A DNA stretch of 5,944 nt from JAQVUB01 sp033809415. Its GTDB lineage: Bacteria > Verrucomicrobiota > Lentisphaeria > Oligosphaerales > Oligosphaeraceae. Positions 1 to 5,944 of the stretch are shown here, piece by piece. The stretch spans positions 1-5,944 of the forward strand of contig JAPXLT010000287.1 in the NCBI GenBank assembly GCA_033809415.1, read 5' to 3'. The notes under the pieces were generated by a model. It did no database searches and was not told the origin of the DNA. It was given only the letters and a program-made list of their open reading frames with translations. The position numbers were made by a program, and so were the translations under genes. Each line of letters begins with the position of its first letter. Position 1 is the stretch's first letter.

Positions 1-99
1 GTGTGGACGGTGTGGACGGTGTGGACGGTGTGGACGGTGTGGACGGTGTGGACGGTGTGGACAGTGTGGACGGTGTGGACAGTGTGGACGGTGTGGACA
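1..99. repeat. 9-nt tandem repeat array (unit GTGTGGACG)
   Basis: Eleven uninterrupted 9-nt units fill the first 99 bases and run off the left edge, so the true length is unknown. The first six units end in ACG. From the sixth unit on, ACG and ACA endings alternate, so 46-63, 64-81 and 82-99 are three exact copies of an 18-nt double unit. This suggests that a two-unit block was itself amplified, as in slippage or unequal exchange. The array lies downstream of ddl. The 9-nt period is a multiple of three, but there is no start codon context or bounded reading frame to suggest a peptide. The function is unknown. Confidence 0.95.
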
Positions 100-141
100 G
101 GGCAAGGACATCCTCCCGCACCCCACGACAGTCAGAATAAT

Positions 142-160
142 CACAACCGGAACGGTTGCG
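142..160 (-). terminator. possible weak terminator hairpin downstream of ddl
   Basis: Read on the minus strand, this is an 8-bp stem (CGCAACCG paired with CGGTTGTG, one G-T wobble) closed by a TTC loop, with the 6-bp core CAACCG/CGGTTG. It lies about 50 bases past the ddl stop codon. The bases that follow are only moderately T-rich (ATTATTC), so the poly-U tract expected of a strong intrinsic terminator is missing. It could be a weak terminator, an mRNA 3'-end stabiliser, or a chance palindrome. Confidence 0.35.
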
Positions 161-171
161 CCACTTTTTAA

Positions 172-217
172 ACCCTACAAATTTTCGTGTTTTTTCGTGT
201 TTTTTCGTTGTTAAAAA
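172..217 (-). repeat. A/T-rich 3'-end element, copy A (overlaps ddl stop)
   Basis: On the minus strand the element reads TTTTTAACAACG, then GAAAA-ending units built around AACACGAAAA, then TTTGTAGGGT. Copy B lies at 1615-1651. Copy A has one extra 10-nt unit (AACACGAAAA) and one A/T fewer before GTAGGGT; otherwise the two are the same from end to end. The TAA stop codon of ddl (211-213) lies inside this copy, so the element supplies the end of the gene. The identity of this element is unknown. Confidence 0.8.
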
Positions 218-1284
218 ATATTTGTTTTGAGTGCTCGGGTTAGTAGTTTGCTGATTAGTTGTGGGTAGGTGATGCCGGCTTTGAGCATCAGTTGCGGGTA
301 GAGGCTGATGCTGGTGAATCCGGGGATGGTGTTGATTTCGTTGAGCACCCAGGTGCCATCTGGTTTCAGGAAGAAATCGACGCGTGCCATTCCCCGGCAG
401 TCCAAGGCGATGAAAGCACGCCTGGCCAGCTCCTGGACGGTTTCGACCTGCTGGGACGGTAGCTCGGCAGGCACTTTCAGGGTAGCGCCATCCTTTGATA
501 AATATTTTGCGGCATAGGAATAGAATTCATCATGCGGGATGACTTCGCCGGGAGGCGGGCAGAAAATATCTTCTCCGTCATCGAGGACTGCGCATTCGAT
601 TTCGCGTCCGGGAATCGCTTCCTCGATTAGCACTTTATCATCGTATTCGAAGGCGAGCGCGACTGCTTCCGGCAGCTGCTCGATAGTTTTGACCTTGCTG
701 ATGCCTACGGACGAGCCGGTGCAGGCAGGCTTGACGAACAGGGGCAGGCCAAAACGGTCGAGAGCTTCCTGCAAGCTTGCAGGATCGGCTTTTTTTCGCA
801 GAGTGATTCCGCGTGCGGTGGTCAGTCCGGCGCAGTTGAGCAGGAGCTTGGTCACGGTTTTATCCATGCAGTTGGCTGAACTCATCTGGTCACAGCCGAC
901 ATAGGGCAGTCCCAGCATCTGAAACAATCCCTGGATCGTGCCGTCTTCACCATTGGCACCATGCAAGACCGGAAAAGCGACGTCGATGGGAAATTCCTGC
1001 CCGGTGCCCAATTCCCATAAGCGGACATTGATCGAGTTGCGGCAGAGGAAGCAGACTCGGCCATCCTCAGCAAGATGGATTTTGCGGGGGTCCTGGCGAT
1101 CGACCAAAAAGTCATCGTGGTCACCATAATGCTGCCAGACGCCCTGTTTGGTGATCCCAACCACATGAACATCATAGTGTTCCCGGTCAATAGCCTGATA
1201 AACGCTCGAAGCCGACAATAGCGAAATTTCATGTTCCGGGGATTGCCCGCCACAAAGCAGGCAGACAACAGGCTTGTTATTCAC
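211..1284 (-). CDS. ddl: D-alanine--D-alanine ligase, DdlA-like long form
   Basis: This cytoplasmic ATP-grasp enzyme joins two D-alanines, using ATP, to make the dipeptide that MurF adds to the peptidoglycan precursor. All family landmarks are present: the N-terminal GGQSPEHEISL (12-22, with E17), HGANGEDGT (108-116), ATP-binding K142 and K185, GSSVG (190-194), and the omega-loop segment EFYSYAAKY ending at Y261. The metal-binding residues are D303, E316 and N318, within RVDFF and NEINTIPGFTS. By alignment from memory, E17, S191 and Y261 match the E15/S150/Y216 triad of E. coli DdlB. Tyrosine at 261, rather than the VanA-type histidine, points to D-Ala rather than D-lactate as second substrate. 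At 357 residues the length fits DdlA (about 364) better than DdlB (about 306). The start is GTG at 1284, supported by AAGGAG seven bases upstream. No mur or fts genes are adjacent, so the gene stands outside a division/cell-wall cluster here. Nothing appears broken. Confidence 0.96.
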   Translation of the reverse strand: MNNKPVVCLLCGGQSPEHEISLLSASSVYQAIDREHYDVHVVGITKQGVWQHYGDHDDFLVDRQDPRKIHLAEDGRVCFLCRNSINVRLWELGTGQEFPIDVAFPVLHGANGEDGTIQGLFQMLGLPYVGCDQMSSANCMDKTVTKLLLNCAGLTTARGITLRKKADPASLQEALDRFGLPLFVKPACTGSSVGISKVKTIEQLPEAVALAFEYDDKVLIEEAIPGREIECAVLDDGEDIFCPPPGEVIPHDEFYSYAAKYLSKDGATLKVPAELPSQQVETVQELARRAFIALDCRGMARVDFFLKPDGTWVLNEINTIPGFTSISLYPQLMLKAGITYPQLISKLLTRALKTNIF

Positions 1285-1291
1285 GGGAGAA

Positions 1292-1297
1292 CTCCTT
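1292..1297 (-). promoter_or_regulatory. ribosome binding site of ddl
   Basis: AAGGAG on the minus strand, with a seven-base spacer to the GTG codon at 1284-1282. This is near-ideal Shine-Dalgarno spacing and decides the GTG start. I see no convincing -35/-10 pair upstream. Confidence 0.85.
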
Positions 1298-1302
1298 GAA
1301 AC

Positions 1303-1320
1303 ACGGACTGGGATGTCCGT
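1303..1320 (-). other. small hairpin just upstream of the ddl ribosome binding site
   Basis: ACGGAC and GTCCGT form a perfect 6-bp stem around a 6-base loop, ending five bases before the AAGGAG of ddl. If transcribed, it would sit in the 5' leader and could affect mRNA stability or ribosome access. No partner sequence that would mask the ribosome binding site is evident, so it may be incidental. Confidence 0.3.
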
Positions 1321-1330
1321 AATGGGTTCT

Positions 1331-1418
1331 GTAGCGCCTCTCCGAGGCGCCCTGATTTTGGAGGCATCTCACCCCAGGCTGAAGCCTGGGGTTAAGCATG
1401 GTTAAGCGCCTACGGCGC
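1331..1418. repeat. three-hairpin palindromic (REP-like) intergenic unit
   Basis: Three perfect palindromes lie within 88 bases. The first (1334-1350) pairs GCGCCTC with GAGGCGC around TCC and is preceded by GTAG at 1331-1334. The second (1371-1392) pairs ACCCCAGGCT with AGCCTGGGGT around GA. The third (1406-1418) pairs GCGCC with GGCGC around TAC. The 7-mer GTTAAGC occurs twice between the second and third (1391-1397 and 1401-1407). GTAG followed by a GC-rich stem is the classic layout of REP sequences moved by RAYT (REP-associated tyrosine transposase) proteins, and similar GCGCC-loop-GGCGC units around a central long palindrome are, from memory, common between genes in PVC-type bacteria. 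Copy number cannot be judged from one copy, and no transposase is encoded here. It lies between the SNF2 gene and ddl, so it could also act as a transcript-processing or termination structure. Confidence 0.65.
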
Positions 1419-1440
1419 AAAGTGTTATGCCGGAAAGAGA

Positions 1441-1553
1441 CTGATCCGGCTGATCCGACTGATCTGACCGATCCGACCGATCCGCCGATCCGACCGATCC
1501 GACCGATCCGACCGATCCGCCGATCCGACCGATCCGACCGATCCGACCGATCA
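1441..1553. repeat. GATC-bearing 9-nt tandem repeat array (unit CCGATCCGA)
   Basis: Thirteen units follow one another, each containing one GATC. The first three (1441-1467) are variants beginning CTGATC; the rest are nearly all CCGATCCGA. Two units, at 1477-1484 and 1512-1519, lack the final A and are 8 nt long. This gives a 35-nt higher-order period of three 9-mers plus one 8-mer, seen at 1450-1484, 1485-1519 and 1520-1553 (the last cut short). The 8-nt units shift any reading frame, which argues against coding, although open frames run through on both strands as Asp/Arg/Ser- or Ile/Gly/Arg-type low-complexity peptides. The array sits between the REP-like unit and the 3' end of the SNF2 gene. 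The function is unknown. Confidence 0.95.
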
Positions 1554-1614
1554 GTCGGAGAAACCAATAGGCCAGATCACAAATTCGCGTGCCATTCCAT
1601 CCGTCGAAGCAGCG

Positions 1615-1651
1615 ACCCTACAAAATTTTCGTGTTTTTTCGTTGTTAAAAA
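1615..1651 (-). repeat. A/T-rich 3'-end element, copy B (just past SNF2 stop)
   Basis: This is the second copy of the element at 172-217, in the same orientation. Its minus-strand order is TTTTTAACAACG, then the AAAAAACACGAAAA core, then TTTTGTAGGGT. It begins six bases after the SNF2 stop codon (1658-1660). It has one AACACGAAAA unit where copy A has two. Immediately beyond GTAG on the minus strand is a weak 4-bp palindrome, GTCG/CGAC at 1603-1616. No strong intrinsic terminator is visible, so if the SNF2 transcript ends here, the mechanism is not obvious from the sequence. Confidence 0.8.
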
Positions 1652-1657
1652 GTCTGT

Positions 1658-4600
1658 TCAATGGTCATCTGCGATGAGTTGGATGAGTTCCTGGACGCTG
1701 AAGGTGGTCAGTTTGTCATTTCCACTGAGGAGCTGATCAGCCAGGTCTCGTTTCCATTGATGCAGGTTTTGAATTTTTTCTTCGATGGTGTTTTTAGCGA
1801 GCAGGTGGTAGATGGTCACTGGTTTATTCTGACCCAGCCGGTGCGCCCGGTCGGAAGCCTGGTTTTCAACGGCTGGATTCCACCAGGAGTCCAGGTGGAT
1901 GACATAGTCCGCCTGAGTCAGGTTCAAACCCAATCCGCCAGCTTTCAAACTGATCAGAAACACCGGGCATTTGCCGGCCTGAAAAGTCTTGACTGCGGCA
2001 TTGCGTTCCTTGGTCGACAGGCTCCCATCCAGATACTGATACTCGATGCCACGTTCTTCCAGCGAAGTGCGCACGATGCTGAGAAATTTTACGAACTGAC
2101 TGAAGACCAGAGTCTTGTGTCCACCTTCGAGGATTTCCGCGAGGAGTTCGAGGAAGGCATCGAGTTTCGAGCCCGGCAGATCAGTTCCTGGTGCGACCAG
2201 GCGTGGATGACAGGTGGCCAGGCGCAATTTGGTGATGCCGGCCAGCACCCGGATTCGCATGCGCCCTTCCGGGTCATCGCGTCGTTCCAGATCGGCAAGG
2301 ATTCCCTGGCGCAGTTTGTCATAGAATTCCCGTTCCGGCTTGGATAGTTCGACACTGAAATCGACATTGGTTTTCGGCGGAAGTTCTTTGAGTACCTGGT
2401 CTTTTCGGCGACGCAGCAGGAATGGTTTGATTAGCTTGTTCAGGTGTTGCATGGCGTCCCGGTTGTCCTCGCGCTCGATCGGGATGCCGAAGCGGCGTTG
2501 AAAGAGGTCGCGTGGTCCTAACAGGCCGGGGTTGATGAAACGAAAGACCGCCCAGAGTTCATTCAAGTTGTTTTCCACCGGAGTTCCAGTGGTGACCAGG
2601 CGGAACTTAGCCTTGATGTTCATTGCCGCCTGAGAACGCTTGGCGTGATAATTCTTGATCGCTTGCGCTTCATCAAGAACCGCAACCCGCCAGCTGATTT
2701 TGCTGAATTGCTCATTTTCACTTTGCAAGAGGCCGTAGCTGCTGATGAGCACCTCATTTGGCCCCATGCTGGACAGGGTTTCCTGGCGGTCGTCATTGCC
2801 TAGTGTGACGACTCGAAGCGACGGCGCGAATTTGCTGAATTCGTACTGCCAGTTTGCACAGACGGAGGTAGGGGCGATGATCAGGCTGGGTCCCTCATGG
2901 GTTTTACTAAGAATGAAAGCGATGGCCTGGATCGTTTTGCCGAGGCCCATGTCGTCGGCAAGGCAGGCGCCGGCACCCATTGCATCCAGCCTCGATAGCC
3001 AGACGAAGCCTTCCCGCTGGTATTTGCGCAGTATTGTTTGCAAACCTTCCGGTACTTCCGGTTCGAGCTGCATGGCTTGCTCCATCCGGCGAATGTGTTC
3101 GTGCCATTCCGGAGATAGTTCGCAGGAACCCAGGCCGCCCAGCAACGAACCCAAGACCGGTTGCAGAAAATGATGCACCCGGTATCCTTCATTCTTATAT
3201 TCCGCAATCCGGTTTAAATCATCGAGGCGTTGGCGGAAGCTCTCGCTGAGTGCGACCACCTGCCCGTCCTCGAGAACGATGAAACGTCCTTTTTCGTCAT
3301 TGGCCTTATGAAGCAGTTCGCGCAGGGAAACGGTTTTATTCTCATCGATCTGAACCGAGCCATCCAGCGAAAACCAGTCTTTGTAGTTTTGCACTCGCAG
3401 CGACAGATTTCCCAGGCCGATGGTGCGGGTGTTCGAGAAGCGGTTGTTTTCCGGCCAATGAACCATGCAGAGGGAGAGGATTTCCCGCAGTTGCAGCGTG
3501 AACTCGTAGCAATCCATTGGGTTGGGCAGGAGCCAGCTCGAGTCTTCGAGTACTTCTGCTTTCAGCAGTGCCGGGCAGGCTGCCGCCACTTCTTCGGCTT
3601 TAGCAATCTCACTGGCGAAATTTCGGCATAACCGGCGAGGCTTTGTTTCCTGATGCGTGAGCATTTCCAACGGTCCCTGGCCGGGTTTATAAAAACCGTT
3701 GGACACCCCGAAGGGCCTCACAAACAACTCGATGCGCAAACCTTGATTTTCAGGAATCAGGCGCAATTCCGGGCGGTCTTCAGCAGGTTCGCAGCGTAAA
3801 TCGATGGAACCCAGGGTGCAGTCTGACAGAATCTGGTAGCGTTTGCTGAGCCTGGTCAGCAGTTCCTGGACTTCGCTTTGCGCGTCGGCAGGCAGGCGCA
3901 ATTCCTTGCCGATGAGCTGGCGCAATTGCAGGAATTCATTGTCAAAGAGGAAGACGCTGATGACATCGCCATGTTCGAGGCGCAGTACCATCAGTTCATT
4001 GTCGCGAGGCTGCGGACAAAGGTGAAATTCATAATAATTTTCGCGGCAGAGGAGCCGGATGTAGGGGGTGGCGGCGACGCATTGCAGTTCCCGCGTGCCC
4101 GGGCCGTCCAGCAGCAGCCTGGGATGCCCGACCAGTGCCAGGAAGACAGAACCCCAGGCGGGGATCAGATTGGCGGGGTCCTCTTCAATCTTGGCGAGCG
4201 CCTCACGCAGGATCGTGCAGGCAAATTTGTCCTGGGGGGAAAGCTGATATCCGGACATGAAGGAGTCCAAGTCTTGTTCGATACGGCAGTAGTTCTGGTT
4301 CCGGAAGGCGGTGAATTTGCGTCCTTTGCTCCACTTGCCGCTGCGGATTGCATGCTGTTCCATGGGACGCACAGTCAGTATTCCCTGATCGCTTTCATCG
4401 GTGGAGACTAGCCAGATTAGGCGCCGCACGGTGCGTTTCGGCAGGCCGGTCAAGAAGGGATCGAATTTGCTGAGGCGGCTGAGCCAGCTGTTCTGGATCT
4501 GGACGCAATCCAATAGAAAAGGCACCTCGCCAATCGGATCATCATGATAACGCCGGGAAACCGAGGCAACATCCTGGTCGCTGCGCCGCAGAAGTTCTTC

Positions 4601-5779
4601 GCATTCCCGGAAGAGCCATTGGTAGCCACCTTTGGCGGCTTTCCGAGCAATGACCTCGAGGCGTTTCCGTTCGTCCGCGCTCAATTCCGGGTTTGTCCAG
4701 TATTGGATGAGAATCCAGAAAAAATCCTGGAGCGGGGACATTTTTTCCGGCATGGGCATTTTTTCGGCATGTTCGTGGGTGCGGCGGAAATGGATCAGGG
4801 CATGCAATGCCTGGTAGAGGTGCCCCCAGCAGGGGACGTTGATTGCCAGTTCGGCATTGTTTTCTGCGGTGTTGAGTGCAGCAGGCGTACCAGTGCGCAG
4901 CAGTGAGAAGATGAAGAAGAGGCCGCCGACTGTCTGGAAATAGAAGTCATGGATTCCTTCAAATTGTCGTACTTCATAGAGGGAATCCAGAAAGAGGTTG
5001 ACTGCCCTTTCGTCTTTTCCGAATATGGTTGCCAGCCATGCTTGACGCAACATGCGGGCATTGTTGTTGGGATTCTGCTTCATCAGCCGGGCGGCAGTAT
5101 TCCAGTTGCCACAGAGAATTTCATAGTCGATCAGCGGATAGATTGCTGCCATGGGCAGGGATTCGCTGACCTCGAGCAGCTTTTTCTCAAAGGGGCGGAC
5201 GTCGTATAGCTCCCGGATGATAATGGGGAGCAATTGCCAGGAGCATACTGCCAGCAAGGGATCGGAAAGCTTGAGCAGGCTGTCCCAGTCCTGCTTGTCA
5301 AGCAGGAACTCAAAGCCTGCCGCGTCATTGTATTCTTCGGGAAAATAATCCCGCATGCTGACCAGGCTGGCATTCAATAAACGGGCATCTTCAGAATAGA
5401 ATGCATTGCGGATGTCACGTTTCAGGTAATTCAAGTCGGGCTGGCCGAGGTTGCCGATGGCGGGGAGCGCTCGGGCAATGCAGTCCGCTAAGCTGGCATA
5501 AGCTTTATTTGACATCAGGCGCCGGACTTTTTCATCGGTGACGTCCGGATAGCTCCACTTGTCATCCTGATAGACGAGGACGCCTTGCTTGCACAGATTG
5601 TTAGCCAGAGAACGAAGCGCTGGCATGGATAACCGAGCAAGATGGGGCATGAAACGGGAGGCCAAATAGAGGATCCGCTCGATTTCCTGTAAATCCGCAG
5701 GAGCCGAAAGAGCAATCAGGATAGCTGTCAGTTGTTCTGCCAGCTCTTCCTGTAACTTTTTATCGGGACTTTCTGACAC
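1658..5779 (-). CDS. giant SNF2-family DNA-dependent ATPase/helicase-like protein
   Basis: The C-terminal third (about 915-1345) is a complete SNF2/RapA-type superfamily 2 translocase core. Visible motifs are LRKYQREG (917-924), Walker A DMGLGKT (943-949, K948), Ia (IIAPTSVCANW), II LDEAQAIKN (DEAQ at 1036-1039), III TGTPVEN (1064-1070), the FLLRRRKDQVLKELP segment (from 1120), IV TLVFSQF, V SLKAGGLGLNLT (from 1277), and VI QASDRAHRLGQ (1307-1317, R1311 and R1314). Such proteins track along double-stranded DNA and remodel bound proteins, for example RNA polymerase in the case of RapA. The roughly 880 residues ahead of the core are not recognised as a named domain. Residues 48-78 look like a winged-helix. 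Residues about 110-400 are mostly amphipathic helices, resembling TPR/HEAT-type repeats. Residues about 480-860 are mixed beta/alpha and include GKWSKGRKF. No SWIM-type CxC...CxH zinc motif is seen. The start is GTG at 5779, supported by GGAG ten bases upstream. The physiological target is unknown, and no neighbouring defence or restriction gene gives a clue. Confidence 0.93.
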   Translation of the reverse strand: MSESPDKKLQEELAEQLTAILIALSAPADLQEIERILYLASRFMPHLARLSMPALRSLANNLCKQGVLVYQDDKWSYPDVTDEKVRRLMSNKAYASLADCIARALPAIGNLGQPDLNYLKRDIRNAFYSEDARLLNASLVSMRDYFPEEYNDAAGFEFLLDKQDWDSLLKLSDPLLAVCSWQLLPIIIRELYDVRPFEKKLLEVSESLPMAAIYPLIDYEILCGNWNTAARLMKQNPNNNARMLRQAWLATIFGKDERAVNLFLDSLYEVRQFEGIHDFYFQTVGGLFFIFSLLRTGTPAALNTAENNAELAINVPCWGHLYQALHALIHFRRTHEHAEKMPMPEKMSPLQDFFWILIQYWTNPELSADERKRLEVIARKAAKGGYQWLFRECEELLRRSDQDVASVSRRYHDDPIGEVPFLLDCVQIQNSWLSRLSKFDPFLTGLPKRTVRRLIWLVSTDESDQGILTVRPMEQHAIRSGKWSKGRKFTAFRNQNYCRIEQDLDSFMSGYQLSPQDKFACTILREALAKIEEDPANLIPAWGSVFLALVGHPRLLLDGPGTRELQCVAATPYIRLLCRENYYEFHLCPQPRDNELMVLRLEHGDVISVFLFDNEFLQLRQLIGKELRLPADAQSEVQELLTRLSKRYQILSDCTLGSIDLRCEPAEDRPELRLIPENQGLRIELFVRPFGVSNGFYKPGQGPLEMLTHQETKPRRLCRNFASEIAKAEEVAAACPALLKAEVLEDSSWLLPNPMDCYEFTLQLREILSLCMVHWPENNRFSNTRTIGLGNLSLRVQNYKDWFSLDGSVQIDENKTVSLRELLHKANDEKGRFIVLEDGQVVALSESFRQRLDDLNRIAEYKNEGYRVHHFLQPVLGSLLGGLGSCELSPEWHEHIRRMEQAMQLEPEVPEGLQTILRKYQREGFVWLSRLDAMGAGACLADDMGLGKTIQAIAFILSKTHEGPSLIIAPTSVCANWQYEFSKFAPSLRVVTLGNDDRQETLSSMGPNEVLISSYGLLQSENEQFSKISWRVAVLDEAQAIKNYHAKRSQAAMNIKAKFRLVTTGTPVENNLNELWAVFRFINPGLLGPRDLFQRRFGIPIEREDNRDAMQHLNKLIKPFLLRRRKDQVLKELPPKTNVDFSVELSKPEREFYDKLRQGILADLERRDDPEGRMRIRVLAGITKLRLATCHPRLVAPGTDLPGSKLDAFLELLAEILEGGHKTLVFSQFVKFLSIVRTSLEERGIEYQYLDGSLSTKERNAAVKTFQAGKCPVFLISLKAGGLGLNLTQADYVIHLDSWWNPAVENQASDRAHRLGQNKPVTIYHLLAKNTIEEKIQNLHQWKRDLADQLLSGNDKLTTFSVQELIQLIADDH

Positions 5780-5789
5780 GTATATGGGA

Positions 5790-5793
5790 CTCC
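5790..5793 (-). promoter_or_regulatory. ribosome binding site of the SNF2 gene
   Basis: GGAG (within CGGAG) on the minus strand, with a ten-base spacer to the GTG start at 5779-5777. The spacer is slightly long but acceptable, and the next in-frame Met is only at residue 44. The heptamer array begins at 5800, so any promoter must lie inside or beyond the array; none is visible in the few unique bases. Confidence 0.65.
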
Positions 5794-5799
5794 GGGAAA

Positions 5800-5944
5800 G
5801 GGTGCAGGGGGCAGGGTGCAGGGTGCAGGGTGCAGGGTGCAGGGGGCAGGGGGCAGGGTGCAGGGGGCGTGGTGCGGGGTGCGTGGTGCGGGGTGCGTGG
5901 TGCGTGGTGCGTGGTGCGTGGTGCGTGGTGCGTGGTGCGTGGGG
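5800..5944. repeat. 7-nt G-rich tandem repeat array (unit GGGTGCA / TGGTGCG)
   Basis: Twenty units in perfect 7-nt register run from 5800 to 5939, followed by a partial one, and the array continues past the right edge. The units fall into blocks: GGGTGCA and GGGGGCA near the gene (5800-5862), then GGGGGCG, alternating TGGTGCG and GGGTGCG, then only TGGTGCG from 5898. This gradient suggests growth by local duplication of diverging units. The gene-proximal part has many runs of three or more G separated by four bases or fewer on the + strand, which meets the usual G-quadruplex pattern. It starts 20 bases upstream of the SNF2 start codon, where the promoter or leader should be. Confidence 0.95.

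Noticed and set aside
211..1284. VanA-like D-Ala-D-Lac ligase
   Set aside because: The omega-loop segment is EFYSYAAKY with tyrosine at the key position, as in D-Ala-D-Ala ligases, and there are no vanH or vanX neighbours.
1376..1440. Promoter for ddl near TTGCGC and CTTAAC on the minus strand
   Set aside because: The spacing and -10 match are poor, and the sequence lies inside the palindromic unit, so the match is not convincing.
1441..1553. CRISPR array
   Set aside because: Units are 8-9 nt with no unique spacers, and no cas gene is present.
1277..1736. Open frames of 96 aa (minus) and 112 aa (plus) crossing the 9-nt array, with Asp-Arg-Ser or Ile-Gly-Arg repeats
   Set aside because: They are translations of the tandem array and its palindromic neighbours, the 8-nt units shift the frame, and no ribosome binding site or family resemblance supports them.
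1661..2347. 228-aa open frame on the + strand
   Set aside because: It is wholly antisense to the well-supported helicase core of the SNF2 gene, and its protein has no recognisable motif. The same holds for the 142-, 133-, 177- and 120-aa + strand frames at 2745-4906.
1285..5779. Two-gene operon or new defence system linking SNF2 and ddl
   Set aside because: The genes are 373 bases apart with repeats between them, Ddl is an ordinary cell-wall enzyme, and no methylase, nuclease or other DISARM-type partner is in the window.

Overview
The window is a bacterial chromosome segment with two complete protein genes, both read on the minus strand. Upstream to downstream they are a very large SNF2-family ATPase (1373 aa, 1658-5779) and a D-alanine--D-alanine ligase (357 aa, 211-1284). 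Both start with GTG and both have a purine-rich ribosome binding site. The organism cannot be named from the sequence alone. The moderately high GC, a peptidoglycan precursor enzyme sitting away from any mur cluster, a giant bacterial-type SNF2 protein, and gaps filled with short tandem repeats and palindromic units fit environmental bacteria of the Lentisphaerae/Kiritimatiellae/Verrucomicrobia/Planctomycetes sort. That placement is inference, not proof.

Layout along the + strand. Bases 1-99 are a 9-nt tandem array that runs off the left edge. Bases 100-210 hold a small hairpin and an A/T-rich element that overlaps the ddl stop codon. Bases 211-1284 are ddl. Bases 1285-1657 are a 373-base gap, the only long one. 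It holds a hairpin before the ddl ribosome binding site, a three-hairpin palindromic (REP-like) unit, a GATC-bearing 9-nt tandem array, and a second copy of the A/T-rich element just past the SNF2 stop. Bases 1658-5779 are the SNF2 gene. Bases 5800-5944 are a 7-nt G-rich tandem array with G-quadruplex potential that starts 20 bases upstream of the SNF2 start codon and runs off the right edge.

The two genes show no obvious functional link. Ddl makes the D-Ala-D-Ala dipeptide for peptidoglycan. The SNF2 protein is a DNA or nucleoprotein translocase with an uncharacterised N-terminal region of about 880 residues. The 373-base, repeat-filled gap argues against tight operon coupling.

The most notable signal is in the spacers. 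All three gaps carry a tandem array, each with a different unit, and the 3' end of each gene carries a copy of the same A/T-rich element. I did not find a convincing new multi-gene system; there are only two genes, and no defence, CRISPR or mobile-element protein is visible.
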